DNA of 64,000 bases from Polynucleobacter sp. 80A-SIGWE (lineage in GTDB: Bacteria > Pseudomonadota > Gammaproteobacteria > Burkholderiales > Burkholderiaceae): contig NZ_JACVOR010000002.1 of assembly GCF_018882295.1 (NCBI RefSeq), positions 744,001 through 808,000 on the forward strand, written 5' to 3'. A program made the translations under genes and the position numbers. Below are positions 9,418 through 18,889 of this stretch, in pieces. Below the pieces are notes generated by a model. That model did no database searches. It was not told where the DNA came from and saw only the letters and a list, made by a program, of their open reading frames with translations. How positions within the stretch are numbered: position 1 is the stretch's first letter; each line of letters starts with the position of its first letter.

Positions 9418-9446
9418 AATCAAGTAGCGCAGCGCGTTACTTGATT
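9418..9446. terminator. Hairpin between convergent bamD and alr
   Basis: A 9-base perfect stem (AATCAAGTA at 9418-9426, TACTTGATT at 9438-9446) encloses a GC-rich loop containing GCGC-A-GCGC. Its right arm overlaps the alr stop codon. There is no U-run on either side, so intrinsic termination is uncertain. Confidence 0.35.
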
Positions 9447-10561
9447 ACTACCGGCACCCTTTGCGCCAAGGCGCAAATAAGTTCATAGCCAATCGTTCCG
9501 CTCATCTGAGCCACATCGTCCACCGGCACTTCTTGACCCCACAGCTCAACTACACTGCCAATCTTGGCATTGGGTGCTTCACGCAAATCAATCGTTAGCA
9601 TGTCCATTGATACACGCCCAACAATCGGACAAATCACGCCGTCACCTTGAGCATCGGCTGCATCAACCCAAACCGGTGTGCCATCTTCCGCATGACGGGG
9701 GTAGCCATCGGCATAGCCGCAAGCAATTACACCGATACGCATATCTTCTGGCGCCTGATAGCGGCCACCATAGCCAACGCGATCACCCTTCTTTAATTCT
9801 TGAATATCGATGATTTCACTACGCAGTTGCATAACTGCTTGAAGCTCAGAGCGAACAATATCGGCATGCACTCCAGTAGGTGAAACTCCATACAACATGA
9901 TTCCAGGGCGAACCCAATCACCTAGCGCATTGCGATGCCAGAGTATTGCCGCTGAATTAGCTAAGGAGCTTGGAGCTTCTAAGCCCTCAGTTGTCTGCTC
10001 AAAACAGTCCATTTGCTCACCTACCGACGGCGCTTGATCTACTTGATCAGCATTTGCAAAATGGGTCATGTGATGCAGGTGATAACCAGCAGCATGTAAA
10101 CGGTGAAAGGCTGTTCGGTACTGCTCCGGTCTAAAACCAAGGCGATTCATGCCGGAATTGAGTTTTAAAAAGAGATTGATTGGGTGACCCGAATGATTGA
10201 CGAAGGACTCCAGCCATGCGACTTGCTTCTCACTGTGGACTACCAAATCACATTTGAGCTTACTTGCTAGTTCTAGCTCTTGTTGAGTAAAAAGGCCCTC
10301 TAAAAGCAGGATACGACCTTCCCATCCATGCTCCCTAAGCCATTGTGCATCTGCAATATCCAGCAAGGCAAAACCATCTGTGGACTCCAGCCCTTTAAAT
10401 GCAGCCTCCAGGGTGTGTCCATAGGCCTTAGCCTTTACGACTGACCAGATTTTGGATTCCGGGGCGAGTTCACGAATACGGCCTAAATTATGACGAAAGG
10501 CATCAGTGTGTATAGTTGCCAAAATTGGCCTATTTATCAAGCGATTAGCCGACGAGCTCAT
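9437..10561 (-). CDS. alr: Alanine racemase
   Basis: PLP enzyme converting L- to D-alanine for peptidoglycan. 374 aa from the ATG at 10561. This start is decided by a strong GGAGGGG ribosome binding site that overlaps an earlier in-frame ATG (10579), which is therefore rejected. The PLP lysine is Lys43 in VVKAKAYGH; the GYADGYPRH segment and C-terminal QRVPVV are typical. Convergent with bamD and divergent from lplT, with only 50 bases between the two starts. Confidence 0.95.
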   Translation of the reverse strand: MSSSANRLINRPILATIHTDAFRHNLGRIRELAPESKIWSVVKAKAYGHTLEAAFKGLESTDGFALLDIADAQWLREHGWEGRILLLEGLFTQQELELASKLKCDLVVHSEKQVAWLESFVNHSGHPINLFLKLNSGMNRLGFRPEQYRTAFHRLHAAGYHLHHMTHFANADQVDQAPSVGEQMDCFEQTTEGLEAPSSLANSAAILWHRNALGDWVRPGIMLYGVSPTGVHADIVRSELQAVMQLRSEIIDIQELKKGDRVGYGGRYQAPEDMRIGVIACGYADGYPRHAEDGTPVWVDAADAQGDGVICPIVGRVSMDMLTIDLREAPNAKIGSVVELWGQEVPVDDVAQMSGTIGYELICALAQRVPVVIK

Positions 10562-10611
10562 ATCCACCCCTCCTTTCATGTTTTAATTACATTAATGACT
10601 AGATTGTACGA

Positions 10612-11931
10612 ATGAACCGTAGTTTTTACATCATTATGGCGGCGCAATTTTTTTCGTCGCTTGCTGATAACGCATTGCTGATCGCAGCAATCGCCCTCTT
10701 GGTCCAGCTTAACGCTCCGGCCTGGATGACTCCTTTACTCAAATTATTCTTCGTTCTCTCTTATGTATTGCTGGCAGCCTTTGTGGGAGCCTTTGCTGAC
10801 TCCCGCCCCAAGGGTAATGTCATGTTCATTACCAATACGATTAAGTTTATTGGCTGTGTAGTGATGCTCTTTGGTAGCCACCCTTTACTGGCTTATGCCA
10901 TTGTTGGTCTTGGGGCTGCTGCCTACTCACCAGCTAAATACGGCATCCTGACTGAATTACTCCCACCAGAGAAGCTAGTTGCTGCCAATGGATGGATTGA
11001 AGGCCTCACAGTAGGCTCCATCATCATGGGAACAGTGCTCGGTGGCGTCCTCATTAGTAAAAGCGTCTCTGAAAGCCTTTTGGGCCTAGATATTCCAGTC
11101 CTAGAGACCAGCATTGATACCGCTGCTGAATCAGCCATTCTGATCATCATGATGATTTACGTATTGGCTGCTCTGATCAATTTACGCATTCCGGATACTG
11201 GGGCGCGCTACGAGTCACAAAAAACCAATCCAATCGAGTTGGTAAAGGACTTTGCTGTTTGCTTCAAAACCCTCTGGGCCGATCGACTTGGACAAATCTC
11301 CTTGGCAGTCACAACCCTATTTTGGGGTGCGGGCGCTACCCTGCAATTTATTGTGATTAAGTGGGCCCAAGTGGCCCTGCATATGACTTTGTCTCAGGGA
11401 GCCATTCTTCAGGCAATCTCGGCCTTTGGTGTTGCCGGAGGAGCTGTGTGGGCAGCTTGGCGGGTTCCGCTTCGTAGCTCTCTCAAAGTTCTTCCTTATG
11501 GCATTGCCATGGGTCTTGTGGTCTGCGTCATGGCAATTTACAACTCAGATATGTTGCCCAATACAACGCTTTGGACTATTGGCAAGTTTGAAATCTCCTT
11601 GAACCTCTTGCCAGCCTATTTCTTATTAATATTGGTTGGATGGCTGGCTGGTTACTTTGTAGTTCCAATGAATGCCCTACTTCAACATCGCGGACATGTG
11701 TTGATGTCTGCGGGTCATTCCATTGCCGTGCAAAACTTCAATGAAAACATTTCTGTATTGATGATGCTCTTAATCTACTCTGGATTAATTTGGCTAGATG
11801 CACCGATTCAGGCAGTAATTATTGGCTTTGGTGTTGCTGTAAGCGCAATCATGTGGCTAGTGATCAAACGTCATGCTGCCAATCAAGCTGAATACGACTC
11901 AATGCATTTGATTGGCGAGCATAAGCACTAA
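10612..11931 (+). CDS. lplT: Lysophospholipid transporter LplT (MFS)
   Basis: Inner-membrane major-facilitator protein that flips lysophospholipids inward for reacylation. 439 aa with about 12 hydrophobic segments. The family-typical N-terminus (FYIIMAAQFFSSLADNAL) and the loop after TM2 (GAFADSRPKGNVMF) are visible. In enterobacteria lplT is next to the acyltransferase gene aas; here no aas is adjacent and the neighbours are alr (divergent) and holD (convergent, 3'-end gap 9 bases). Confidence 0.88.
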   Translation: MNRSFYIIMAAQFFSSLADNALLIAAIALLVQLNAPAWMTPLLKLFFVLSYVLLAAFVGAFADSRPKGNVMFITNTIKFIGCVVMLFGSHPLLAYAIVGLGAAAYSPAKYGILTELLPPEKLVAANGWIEGLTVGSIIMGTVLGGVLISKSVSESLLGLDIPVLETSIDTAAESAILIIMMIYVLAALINLRIPDTGARYESQKTNPIELVKDFAVCFKTLWADRLGQISLAVTTLFWGAGATLQFIVIKWAQVALHMTLSQGAILQAISAFGVAGGAVWAAWRVPLRSSLKVLPYGIAMGLVVCVMAIYNSDMLPNTTLWTIGKFEISLNLLPAYFLLILVGWLAGYFVVPMNALLQHRGHVLMSAGHSIAVQNFNENISVLMMLLIYSGLIWLDAPIQAVIIGFGVAVSAIMWLVIKRHAANQAEYDSMHLIGEHKH

Positions 11932-11940
11932 GCGCAAAGC

Positions 11941-12495
11941 TTAGATATTTTGCAATACCGATTTAGCAAGCAGTAGATCCTGCCAAAATAGCGCCTTATC
12001 CTTTGGCCTAGCGATCAGTTGATTCAACTCAAAAGTAGCAATCAGCGGCAGATCCTCTGCGCCATCTGCATTAAAAGCTAAGACAGTTTCGCGAAGCTCT
12101 GGAAGTGCATCACGTTCACCTGATAATTTTTGAGCGGCTGGGCCACCAAAAGCTAAGGCGACTATTGGTGTTCCGTCTTGCGGCAACAATTCTGGATTGA
12201 GCTTGTCGGCCGGATTTTTCCAAGACCACTCTTGTGGAGTCAAGCCAAGAACGCGAATGATGTTCTGAAAAAGTACTTCTGCGTCACCTTGAGGTTTGCT
12301 ACCAAAAAACCACCATATTCCAGAAGAAGTTCGCTCGCGTGCCTCGGAGACATCGGAGGCTGCAGCAGCGATTGACTCTGCCTGTTGGATGGCCGCCTCT
12401 GAAGAAGCCATTACTTGGGCTTGAGCTGGAACGGCATCACGTGAAGTCCACTCGGTAATACCCATCTCTTTTAGAAAGGCAGAATTTGTACTCAT
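11941..12495 (-). CDS. holD: Putative DNA polymerase III psi subunit HolD
   Basis: No obvious enzyme motif. The N-terminus FLKEMGITEW matches the E. coli HolD segment LQQLGITQW in which Trp17 docks psi into the clamp-loader collar. Further similarity is seen at VLGLTPQEW...LLPQDG (HolD: LTVSPDQVLQL...MLPQGS) and at the end, RPKDKALFWQDLL (HolD: NPTARAALWQQI). The gene directly follows rimI, and holD-rimI are also neighbours in E. coli. At 184 aa it is longer than E. coli psi (137 aa), mostly through an Ala/Ser-rich insert at about 25-60. The ATG at 12495 is preferred because GAGG lies 7 bases upstream; the ATG at 12501 would give an ATGA overlap with rimI. Confidence 0.7.
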   Translation of the reverse strand: MSTNSAFLKEMGITEWTSRDAVPAQAQVMASSEAAIQQAESIAAAASDVSEARERTSSGIWWFFGSKPQGDAEVLFQNIIRVLGLTPQEWSWKNPADKLNPELLPQDGTPIVALAFGGPAAQKLSGERDALPELRETVLAFNADGAEDLPLIATFELNQLIARPKDKALFWQDLLLAKSVLQNI

Positions 12496-12497
12496 AT

Positions 12498-13043
12498 TCA
12501 TGCCTCAAGCTTAATCGATTTAGCTAAAACTAGAGCATCTTCACGCAATCCGCTTGCTGCATCAACTGGGTAGTAGTTTTTGCGCAAACCAATTTGCTCG
12601 TATCCTAGGCTTTGATAAAGCTTTAAAGCAGCTTCATTGCTGGGACGAACTTCAAGAATAATCCGAGGCATTTTTTGCTGTGCCGCCACACCCTCGATTG
12701 CATTCATCATCTTTATGCCAATACCCAGACGACGCAACTTTGGTGAAACGGTGATGTTTAAGAGATGTAACTCATCTACCGCTGGAAATAAAATACAGTA
12801 AGCCCAGAGAACTTCGGGATCTAAATAACTGCCCTTTACCGCATCTGATAATTGAGGTCGCACGCAATATGCCCAATGCCCAGCAGCAAGTGAATCTGAG
12901 AAATTGCCCTTTGTCCAAGGATGAATGTGCGAAACAGATTCAATGGCCAGGACAGAATCTAAATCTGCCACCGTCATAGGCAAAAATGAAAGCTCCGATA
13001 CACCTTCAGTACTAGCGTGTAAGGAATGGATGTTATCAACCAT
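12498..13043 (-). CDS. rimI: Ribosomal protein S18 alanine N-acetyltransferase RimI
   Basis: GNAT acetyltransferase that acetylates the N-terminal alanine of S18. 181 aa, about 30 longer than the E. coli enzyme because of the N-terminus and an insert near residues 65-80. The acetyl-CoA-binding motif RRLGIG (104-109), EVRPSNEAALKLY (131-143) and RKNYYP near the end all match RimI. It overlaps tsaB by 8 bases, giving the widely conserved tsaB-rimI pair. A later internal start (Met23) cannot be excluded. Confidence 0.92.
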   Translation of the reverse strand: MVDNIHSLHASTEGVSELSFLPMTVADLDSVLAIESVSHIHPWTKGNFSDSLAAGHWAYCVRPQLSDAVKGSYLDPEVLWAYCILFPAVDELHLLNITVSPKLRRLGIGIKMMNAIEGVAAQQKMPRIILEVRPSNEAALKLYQSLGYEQIGLRKNYYPVDAASGLREDALVLAKSIKLEA

Positions 13044-13758
13044 GTTGTTGACTTCGTTCCGCAGAGGTCAATGCCACCTTGTTACGGATATACAGAGGCT
13101 CCAGCAGATGCACATCTTGCTGGAGACCTTTGCTCCACATTTCCTCAGCGCAAGCCAAAACGCCTAGAGCATTGACTCCGATAGCGGAATCAAGATGAGT
13201 GCTTGCAAATGGATGTGAAGCATTGGTAAATAGTCGATCACCAAATTCTAAGAGCGCACTACCAGCTAGAAAATCAATACTTGAAAGCTCCAAAGCCTCT
13301 GGTGGCGTCAGATGTATTTCTCCCTGCCGCTGAGGCAATTGATTGGCCAGAATCTTGTAGCTAGCCCAATAAGCCTCTTCCATACGGGCATCAACTGCAA
13401 TTACAAATGATTGAGCCCCTGAAGCAATAAACGCTGGAGTTTGAACGAGTTGACTAGCAATGGCATCTAGACTCGCTACAGGTAAAACTGGCAGTCTTGC
13501 CGCAATCGCTAGACCCTGAACAGCAGCAACACCTAAGCGCACTCCAGTGAAGGCTCCGGGACCATTACCAATCGCAATCGCATCAAGAGAAGAAAGTTCA
13601 ATAGAAGCTTCGGATAACAACTCTTCTACCCAAGGTAATAAGAGTTGGCTAGCGCCAGCCGACACTTTTTGGTGGCGAACTAAAGGCGCGGCATCAGGTA
13701 AAGATAAAGCCACCGAACACCAAGCTGAGGAGGTGTCGATGGCCAATATACGGGTCAA
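13036..13758 (-). CDS. tsaB: tRNA threonylcarbamoyladenosine biosynthesis protein TsaB
   Basis: Partner of TsaD/TsaE in making t6A37 on ANN-decoding tRNAs. ASKHA-fold protein of 240 aa. The N-terminus MTRILAIDTSSAWCSVAL and the GNGPGAFTGVRLG loop are hallmark TsaB segments. First gene of the tsaB-rimI-holD run, 17 bases downstream of the VOC-protein gene, so possibly part of a longer leftward transcript that starts at the mutase operon. Confidence 0.93.
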   Translation of the reverse strand: MTRILAIDTSSAWCSVALSLPDAAPLVRHQKVSAGASQLLLPWVEELLSEASIELSSLDAIAIGNGPGAFTGVRLGVAAVQGLAIAARLPVLPVASLDAIASQLVQTPAFIASGAQSFVIAVDARMEEAYWASYKILANQLPQRQGEIHLTPPEALELSSIDFLAGSALLEFGDRLFTNASHPFASTHLDSAIGVNALGVLACAEEMWSKGLQQDVHLLEPLYIRNKVALTSAERSQQHG

Positions 13759-13775
13759 TTTGGACTCTCTAGATT

Positions 13776-14240
13776 CTATGAACTCAGACCCGCAATGATA
13801 TCTGGTGGCGCCTGAACTAGCTCAATCAATACACCTTCACCACAGAACGGAAACTCCTCATTGCCCTTCGGGTGAACAAAGGTGATGTCATACCCCGCAG
13901 CACCCTTACGAATACCGCCTGGAGCAAAGCGAAGACCTTGAGCTGACAACCACTCAACAGCCTTTGGTAGGTCGTCTACCCATAGGCCAATGTGATTTAA
14001 AGGTGTTTGGTGAACAGCAGGCTTCTTTTCAATATCGAATGGTTGCATAAGATCAACCTCAATCTCATGAGCACCTTTGCCGATAGCACAAATATCTTCA
14101 TCAACGTTCTCACGCTCAGAGACAAAAGTGCTCTTGAATTCAAAGCCCAATAACTCAACCCAAAGCTTACGGAGGCGATCTTTATTCTCGCCACCAATAG
14201 CAATTTGCTGAATTCCCAAAATCTTAAATGGTTTAGTCAT
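13776..14240 (-). CDS. VOC-family protein, candidate methylmalonyl-CoA epimerase
   Basis: Vicinal-oxygen-chelate fold protein of 154 aa with two beta-alpha-beta-beta-beta halves. It follows pccA by 8 bases in a propionyl-CoA/methylmalonyl-CoA operon that otherwise lacks an epimerase, which suggests it interconverts (S)- and (R)-methylmalonyl-CoA. His83 (LNHIGL) and Glu140 (VLIELV) match expected metal ligands. The N-terminal ligand position, His in LNHVAI of known epimerases, is Gln12 here (IQQIAI). A glyoxalase-type or other lyase role remains possible, so no gene symbol is given. Confidence 0.7.
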   Translation of the reverse strand: MTKPFKILGIQQIAIGGENKDRLRKLWVELLGFEFKSTFVSERENVDEDICAIGKGAHEIEVDLMQPFDIEKKPAVHQTPLNHIGLWVDDLPKAVEWLSAQGLRFAPGGIRKGAAGYDITFVHPKGNEEFPFCGEGVLIELVQAPPDIIAGLSS

Positions 14241-14248
14241 AGCTAGCC

Positions 14249-16285
14249 TTATTCGAAGCGAATGATCAATTGATCGACCGCTAAGCTTTCGCCAACATTG
14301 GCGCAGATTTCAGCAACGACGCCATCTTGTGCAGCAACGAGTGTGTTTTCCATTTTCATTGCTTCAATGGCGGCTAATTTCTGACCAGCAGTGACTGCTT
14401 CGCCAACCTTTACGGAAATGTTGGTCAAGAGACCAGGCATTGGAGACATGACTAACTTGGAAGTATCTGGTGGAACCTTAACCAACATACGACGTTGAAG
14501 TTCAGCACCTAGAGGGCTTAAGACCATACATTCGTAATGCGCTCCATCTAAGACGAGTGCGTATTTAACGCCCTTACGCTCAACTTGAGCAGTGATCTTA
14601 TGTGTGCCATTAATGGTTGCACGCAAGCAAAGCTCGCCTGGACGCCAATTGCTAACGATGTTGTAACGGCTAACATCACCCTCCTCTTCAATATAAACAG
14701 AGTAGACGGTATCCTTCAGATCAACGCGAACAGGAATCTCTTGAATCTCTTCGCTTGATCCGACTCGTGCGCCAGTAACCACTACAAACTTCTTCGCAAT
14801 TGTCATTTCATGACCGGCCAATTGACCGTCAATCATCTTGATATGCTCAAGATAGCGATAGCGCATAAATGCCGCTAAGGCTGCTAAACGCTTCGGATCA
14901 GCTGGCTGAACAGAATCCTTTTTGAAACCATCTGGATACTCTTCAGCAATAAAGCCGGTAGTGAAGTCGCCCGATACAAATCGTGGATGCTGCAAAAGCG
15001 CTGCCTGGAAAGGAATGTTTGAATGAATGCCACGAATGACGAAGTCATTCAGTGCAGCACGCATCTTCTCGATAGCTTCAGTGCGATCCTTGCCATGAAC
15101 GATCAACTTCGCAATCATCGAGTCGTAGTACATCGGGATCTCGCCGCCCTCGTACACGCCAGTGTCCACGCGCACACCATCTAACTCTTCTGGTGGACGA
15201 TATTTCACCAATCGGCCAGTAGATGGCAAGAAGTTGCGGAATGGATCATCCGCATTAATACGACACTCCATTGACCAACCATCAAGCTTAATATCTTCTT
15301 GCTTAAATGCCAGCTTCTCACCAGCAGCTACACGAATCATTTGCTCGACTAAATCCAAGCCGGTAATGCCTTCCGTTACTGGATGCTCAACTTGCAAGCG
15401 GGTATTCATCTCGAGGAAGTAGAAAGACTTGTCTTTGCCAACTACAAACTCGACTGTACCGGCAGATTGATAGTTCACAGCCTTTGCCAAAGCAACGGCT
15501 TGCTCACCCATTGCCTTACGGGTTGCAGGATCAATAAATGGAGATGGAGCTTCCTCAATCACCTTTTGATGGCGACGCTGAATCGAGCAATCGCGCTCGC
15601 CCAAATACACCACATTGCCATGTGAATCACCTAGAACCTGAATCTCAATATGGCGTGGGCCTTCAACAAACTTTTCAATGAAGATACGGTCATCGCCGAA
15701 GCTATTCATTGCCTCTGTTTTACAGGCAGCAAAGCCTTCAGCAGCCTCTTTATCATTAAATGCAACACGCAAGCCCTTACCACCACCGCCTGCTGATGCC
15801 TTGATCATCACCGGGTAACCGATTCCTTGAGCAATCTTGACCGCTTCTTCAGTTGTATCAATCGCTTCGTTGTAGCCAGGAATGGTATTCACCTTAGCTT
15901 CTAAAGCAAGCTTTTTGGAGGCGATCTTGTCGCCCATAGCCGCAATAGACTGATGCTTTGGTCCAATAAATACAATACCTTCTTCTTCGCAGCGCTTAGC
16001 AAACTGTTCATTCTCAGATAAGAAGCCATAGCCTGGATGAACTGCTTCAGCACCAGTATCTTTGCAAGCCTGAATGATGCGATCCATTACTAAATACGAT
16101 TCGCGAGAAGGAGCAGGCCCAATACAAACAGCCTCATCAGCCATCTGCACATGACGCGCCTCTTTATCTGCCTCAGAGTAGACGGCAACCGTCTTAATAC
16201 CCATCTTTTTAGCGGTTTTCATTACACGGCAAGCAATCTCACCGCGGTTTGCAATCAAAATTTTCTTAAACATTTTCGTAGTCAT
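14249..16285 (-). CDS. pccA: Propionyl/acetyl-CoA carboxylase alpha subunit (biotin carboxylase + BCCP)
   Basis: ATP-dependent carboxylation of biotin, passed to the PccB subunit to turn propionyl-CoA into methylmalonyl-CoA. 678 aa: biotin carboxylase core at about 5-450 (IANRGEIACRV; glycine-rich ATP loop KASAGGGGKGLR; EMNTRLQVEH), a linker/BT domain, and a C-terminal biotinyl domain with EAMKMEN, biotinylated at Lys644. Either the ATG at 16285 or the one four codons in could be the start. The operon with pccB, meaB and the mutase supports propionyl- rather than acetyl-CoA. Confidence 0.92.
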   Translation of the reverse strand: MTTKMFKKILIANRGEIACRVMKTAKKMGIKTVAVYSEADKEARHVQMADEAVCIGPAPSRESYLVMDRIIQACKDTGAEAVHPGYGFLSENEQFAKRCEEEGIVFIGPKHQSIAAMGDKIASKKLALEAKVNTIPGYNEAIDTTEEAVKIAQGIGYPVMIKASAGGGGKGLRVAFNDKEAAEGFAACKTEAMNSFGDDRIFIEKFVEGPRHIEIQVLGDSHGNVVYLGERDCSIQRRHQKVIEEAPSPFIDPATRKAMGEQAVALAKAVNYQSAGTVEFVVGKDKSFYFLEMNTRLQVEHPVTEGITGLDLVEQMIRVAAGEKLAFKQEDIKLDGWSMECRINADDPFRNFLPSTGRLVKYRPPEELDGVRVDTGVYEGGEIPMYYDSMIAKLIVHGKDRTEAIEKMRAALNDFVIRGIHSNIPFQAALLQHPRFVSGDFTTGFIAEEYPDGFKKDSVQPADPKRLAALAAFMRYRYLEHIKMIDGQLAGHEMTIAKKFVVVTGARVGSSEEIQEIPVRVDLKDTVYSVYIEEEGDVSRYNIVSNWRPGELCLRATINGTHKITAQVERKGVKYALVLDGAHYECMVLSPLGAELQRRMLVKVPPDTSKLVMSPMPGLLTNISVKVGEAVTAGQKLAAIEAMKMENTLVAAQDGVVAEICANVGESLAVDQLIIRFE

Positions 16286-16299
16286 GATTTATCGGCGCC

Positions 16300-17832
16300 T
16301 TAGAGGGGAATGTTGCCGTGTTTACGTGGTGGGTTTGTGAGCTCTTTATCTTTCAGCATTGCCAAAGAACGTGAGATACGCTTACGTGTCTCATGCGGCA
16401 AGATCACATCATCAATGTAGCCACGTCGACCTGCCACAAACGGGTTTGCAAACTTCGCTTTGTATTCAGCCTCACGTGCAGCAATTTTTGCTGGATCCGA
16501 TTTTTCTTCACGGAAGATAATTTCAACAGCGCCTTTAGGACCCATAACTGCAATTTCAGCAGAAGGCCAAGCAAAGTTAACGTCGCCACGTAAATGCTTA
16601 GACGCCATCACGTCATACGCACCACCGTAGGCTTTACGTGTAATCAGCGTCACTTTAGGAACGGTGCAGTCCGCATAGGCGTAAAGCAACTTCGCACCAT
16701 GCTTAATGATGCCGCCGTATTCTTGTGATGTACCAGGCATAAATCCAGGCACGTCAACCAAGGTCACAACAGGGATATTAAAGGCATCACAGAAGCGAAC
16801 AAAACGAGCAGCTTTAATAGATGCTTTGATATCTAAGCAACCTGCCAAAACTAAAGGCTGGTTTGCAACGATACCAATCGAGCGACCTTCCATACGCGCA
16901 AAACCGATCAAGATGTTCTTTGCGTAATCAGGCTGGAGTTCAAAAAACTCGCCATCATCAACAATTTTCTCAATCAACTCTTTCATATCGTAAGGTTGAT
17001 TTGGATTACTTGGCACCAATGTATCAAGTGAGAAATCAGGCTCTTCAGTGCGCATTGCCCCATTGATCATGGGCGGCTTCTCGCGATTAGATAAAGGCAG
17101 GTAGTTGAAGAAACGACGGAGCATCATGATGGCATCAACGTCATTATCAAAAGCCAAATCACAAACACCTGAAATAGTGGAGTGAGTTACCGCACCACCC
17201 AACTCTTCTGCAGTCACATCCTCATGCGTAACTGTCTTAACTACTTCTGGGCCAGTAACGAACATGTAAGAACTATCCTTCACCATGAAGATGAAGTCAG
17301 TGAGTGCTGGTGAATACACGGCACCACCGGCTGAAGGGCCCATGATCAAAGAGATTTGAGGAATAACGCCAGAGGCAGTCACATTACGCTGGAAAATTTC
17401 CGCATAGCCACCCAATGAAGCAACACCCTCTTGAATACGTGCACCACCAGAATCATTTAAACCAATCACCGGAGCGCCTACTTTGAGGGCCTGATCCATG
17501 ATCTTGCAAATCTTCTCAGCATGCGCTTCTGAAAGAGAGCCACCCAAGACGGTAAAGTCTTGTGAGAACACGAATACCAAGCGGCCGTTAATCATGCCGT
17601 AACCAGTAACAACACCGTCACCCGGAACAGTTTGATCAGCCATACCGAAATCGTGGCAACGATGCTCAACGAACATATCCCACTCTTCAAAGGTGCCCGC
17701 ATCTAGCAAGAGTTCAATACGCTCGCGTGCGGTGAGTTTGCCTTTGGAATGTTGAGCGGCAATACGCTTTTGCCCGCCACCTAATCTGGCAAGTTCGCGC
17801 TTTGCTTCAAGCTGTTGAATGATTTCCTTCAT
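16300..17832 (-). CDS. pccB: Propionyl-CoA carboxylase beta subunit
   Basis: Carboxyltransferase half of propionyl-CoA carboxylase: moves CO2 from carboxybiotin to propionyl-CoA. 510 aa, two crotonase-like domains. Glycine-rich oxyanion/CoA segments are visible ([23 protein letters not shown] in the N domain; [27 protein letters not shown] in the C domain). It sits 14 bases upstream of pccA and 9 bases after meaB, clearly in one operon. Confidence 0.94.
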   Translation of the reverse strand: MKEIIQQLEAKRELARLGGGQKRIAAQHSKGKLTARERIELLLDAGTFEEWDMFVEHRCHDFGMADQTVPGDGVVTGYGMINGRLVFVFSQDFTVLGGSLSEAHAEKICKIMDQALKVGAPVIGLNDSGGARIQEGVASLGGYAEIFQRNVTASGVIPQISLIMGPSAGGAVYSPALTDFIFMVKDSSYMFVTGPEVVKTVTHEDVTAEELGGAVTHSTISGVCDLAFDNDVDAIMMLRRFFNYLPLSNREKPPMINGAMRTEEPDFSLDTLVPSNPNQPYDMKELIEKIVDDGEFFELQPDYAKNILIGFARMEGRSIGIVANQPLVLAGCLDIKASIKAARFVRFCDAFNIPVVTLVDVPGFMPGTSQEYGGIIKHGAKLLYAYADCTVPKVTLITRKAYGGAYDVMASKHLRGDVNFAWPSAEIAVMGPKGAVEIIFREEKSDPAKIAAREAEYKAKFANPFVAGRRGYIDDVILPHETRKRISRSLAMLKDKELTNPPRKHGNIPL

Positions 17833-17841
17833 AACTACTCC

Positions 17842-18867
17842 TTAGAAAAATTCGTGTCCCATTGCTTCGAGTAAACGTCTCGCAGCAACAGAAGCGGCCA
17901 TGGTTCCTTGATTTACCTCGGCACTCAGACTGGGTAAAAGTGTTTGTACTGCTGGGTGATTCTGAAAAGCATTCTTAAGGCCAGCATCAATGCGATCCCA
18001 CATCCATGCTCCAGCCTGCTGTTTACGGCGGGATTGCAATTTGCCATTAGCGTTCTGCAGTTTCTGAAAATGCAGAATTTTTTCCCATAACTCAGGGACG
18101 CCATTACCCTCTAGAGCGCTTAAGGTCATGACCGTAGGATGCCAATACTCTTGATCGTGCGAGGCATGGTCTGGGTTCCCTTGAAAACCCAAAAGTCGTA
18201 GAGAGCTTGTAATAAATAATTGTGCGCGCATAGCGGCATCTGGATCGATGTCAACCTTGTTGATCACAATCAGATCAGCAATCTCCATCACGCCTTTTTT
18301 AATCGCCTGCAGGTCGTCGCCAGCATTAGGTAATTGCAATAGCAAGAACATGTCTGTCATGCCAGCAACTGCAATTTCACTTTGACCAACACCGACGGTT
18401 TCAACAATCACAATGTCAAAGCCTGCGGCTTCAGCAACCAACATCGCTTCACGCGTTTTCTCTGCTACGCCGCCTAATGTGCAAGATGACGGGCTCGGAC
18501 GAATAAAGGCCTTATCTAGTACCGATAACCTCTCCATGCGCGTCTTATCACCCAATATGGATCCGCCAGATAAGCTTGAAGAAGGGTCAATGGCCAGAAC
18601 GGCAACACGATGTCCCTTCTCAATCAGATACAGACCGAGGGTCTCTATCAGAGTGGACTTACCAACTCCAGGCACACCAGAGATACCAAGGCGAAATGAC
18701 TTGCCTGTCTTTGGTAATAAGGTATTAAGCACCTCATCTGCACGCTTACGGTGATCCATGCGAGTAGATTCAAGCAAGGTGATGATCTTGGCCAAGGCCC
18801 GACGCTGCGCCGATGAAGGCGCACCGGTGAGATCATTCACCAAAGCTTGGTCAACTGCATTGAGCAT
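17842..18867 (-). CDS. meaB: Methylmalonyl-CoA mutase-associated GTPase MeaB
   Basis: G3E-family P-loop GTPase (older name ArgK) that gates cobalamin loading and protects methylmalonyl-CoA mutase. 341 aa. Walker A GVPGVGKST at 64-72, then DPSS, ETVGVGQSE and the guanine-specificity motif NKVD. It starts 22 bases after the mutase stop codon, between the mutase and carboxylase genes, as expected for a chaperone of the mutase. Confidence 0.95.
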   Translation of the reverse strand: MLNAVDQALVNDLTGAPSSAQRRALAKIITLLESTRMDHRKRADEVLNTLLPKTGKSFRLGISGVPGVGKSTLIETLGLYLIEKGHRVAVLAIDPSSSLSGGSILGDKTRMERLSVLDKAFIRPSPSSCTLGGVAEKTREAMLVAEAAGFDIVIVETVGVGQSEIAVAGMTDMFLLLQLPNAGDDLQAIKKGVMEIADLIVINKVDIDPDAAMRAQLFITSSLRLLGFQGNPDHASHDQEYWHPTVMTLSALEGNGVPELWEKILHFQKLQNANGKLQSRRKQQAGAWMWDRIDAGLKNAFQNHPAVQTLLPSLSAEVNQGTMAASVAARRLLEAMGHEFF

Positions 18868-18889
18868 GCTGATGTCTTTGATCTTTAAA

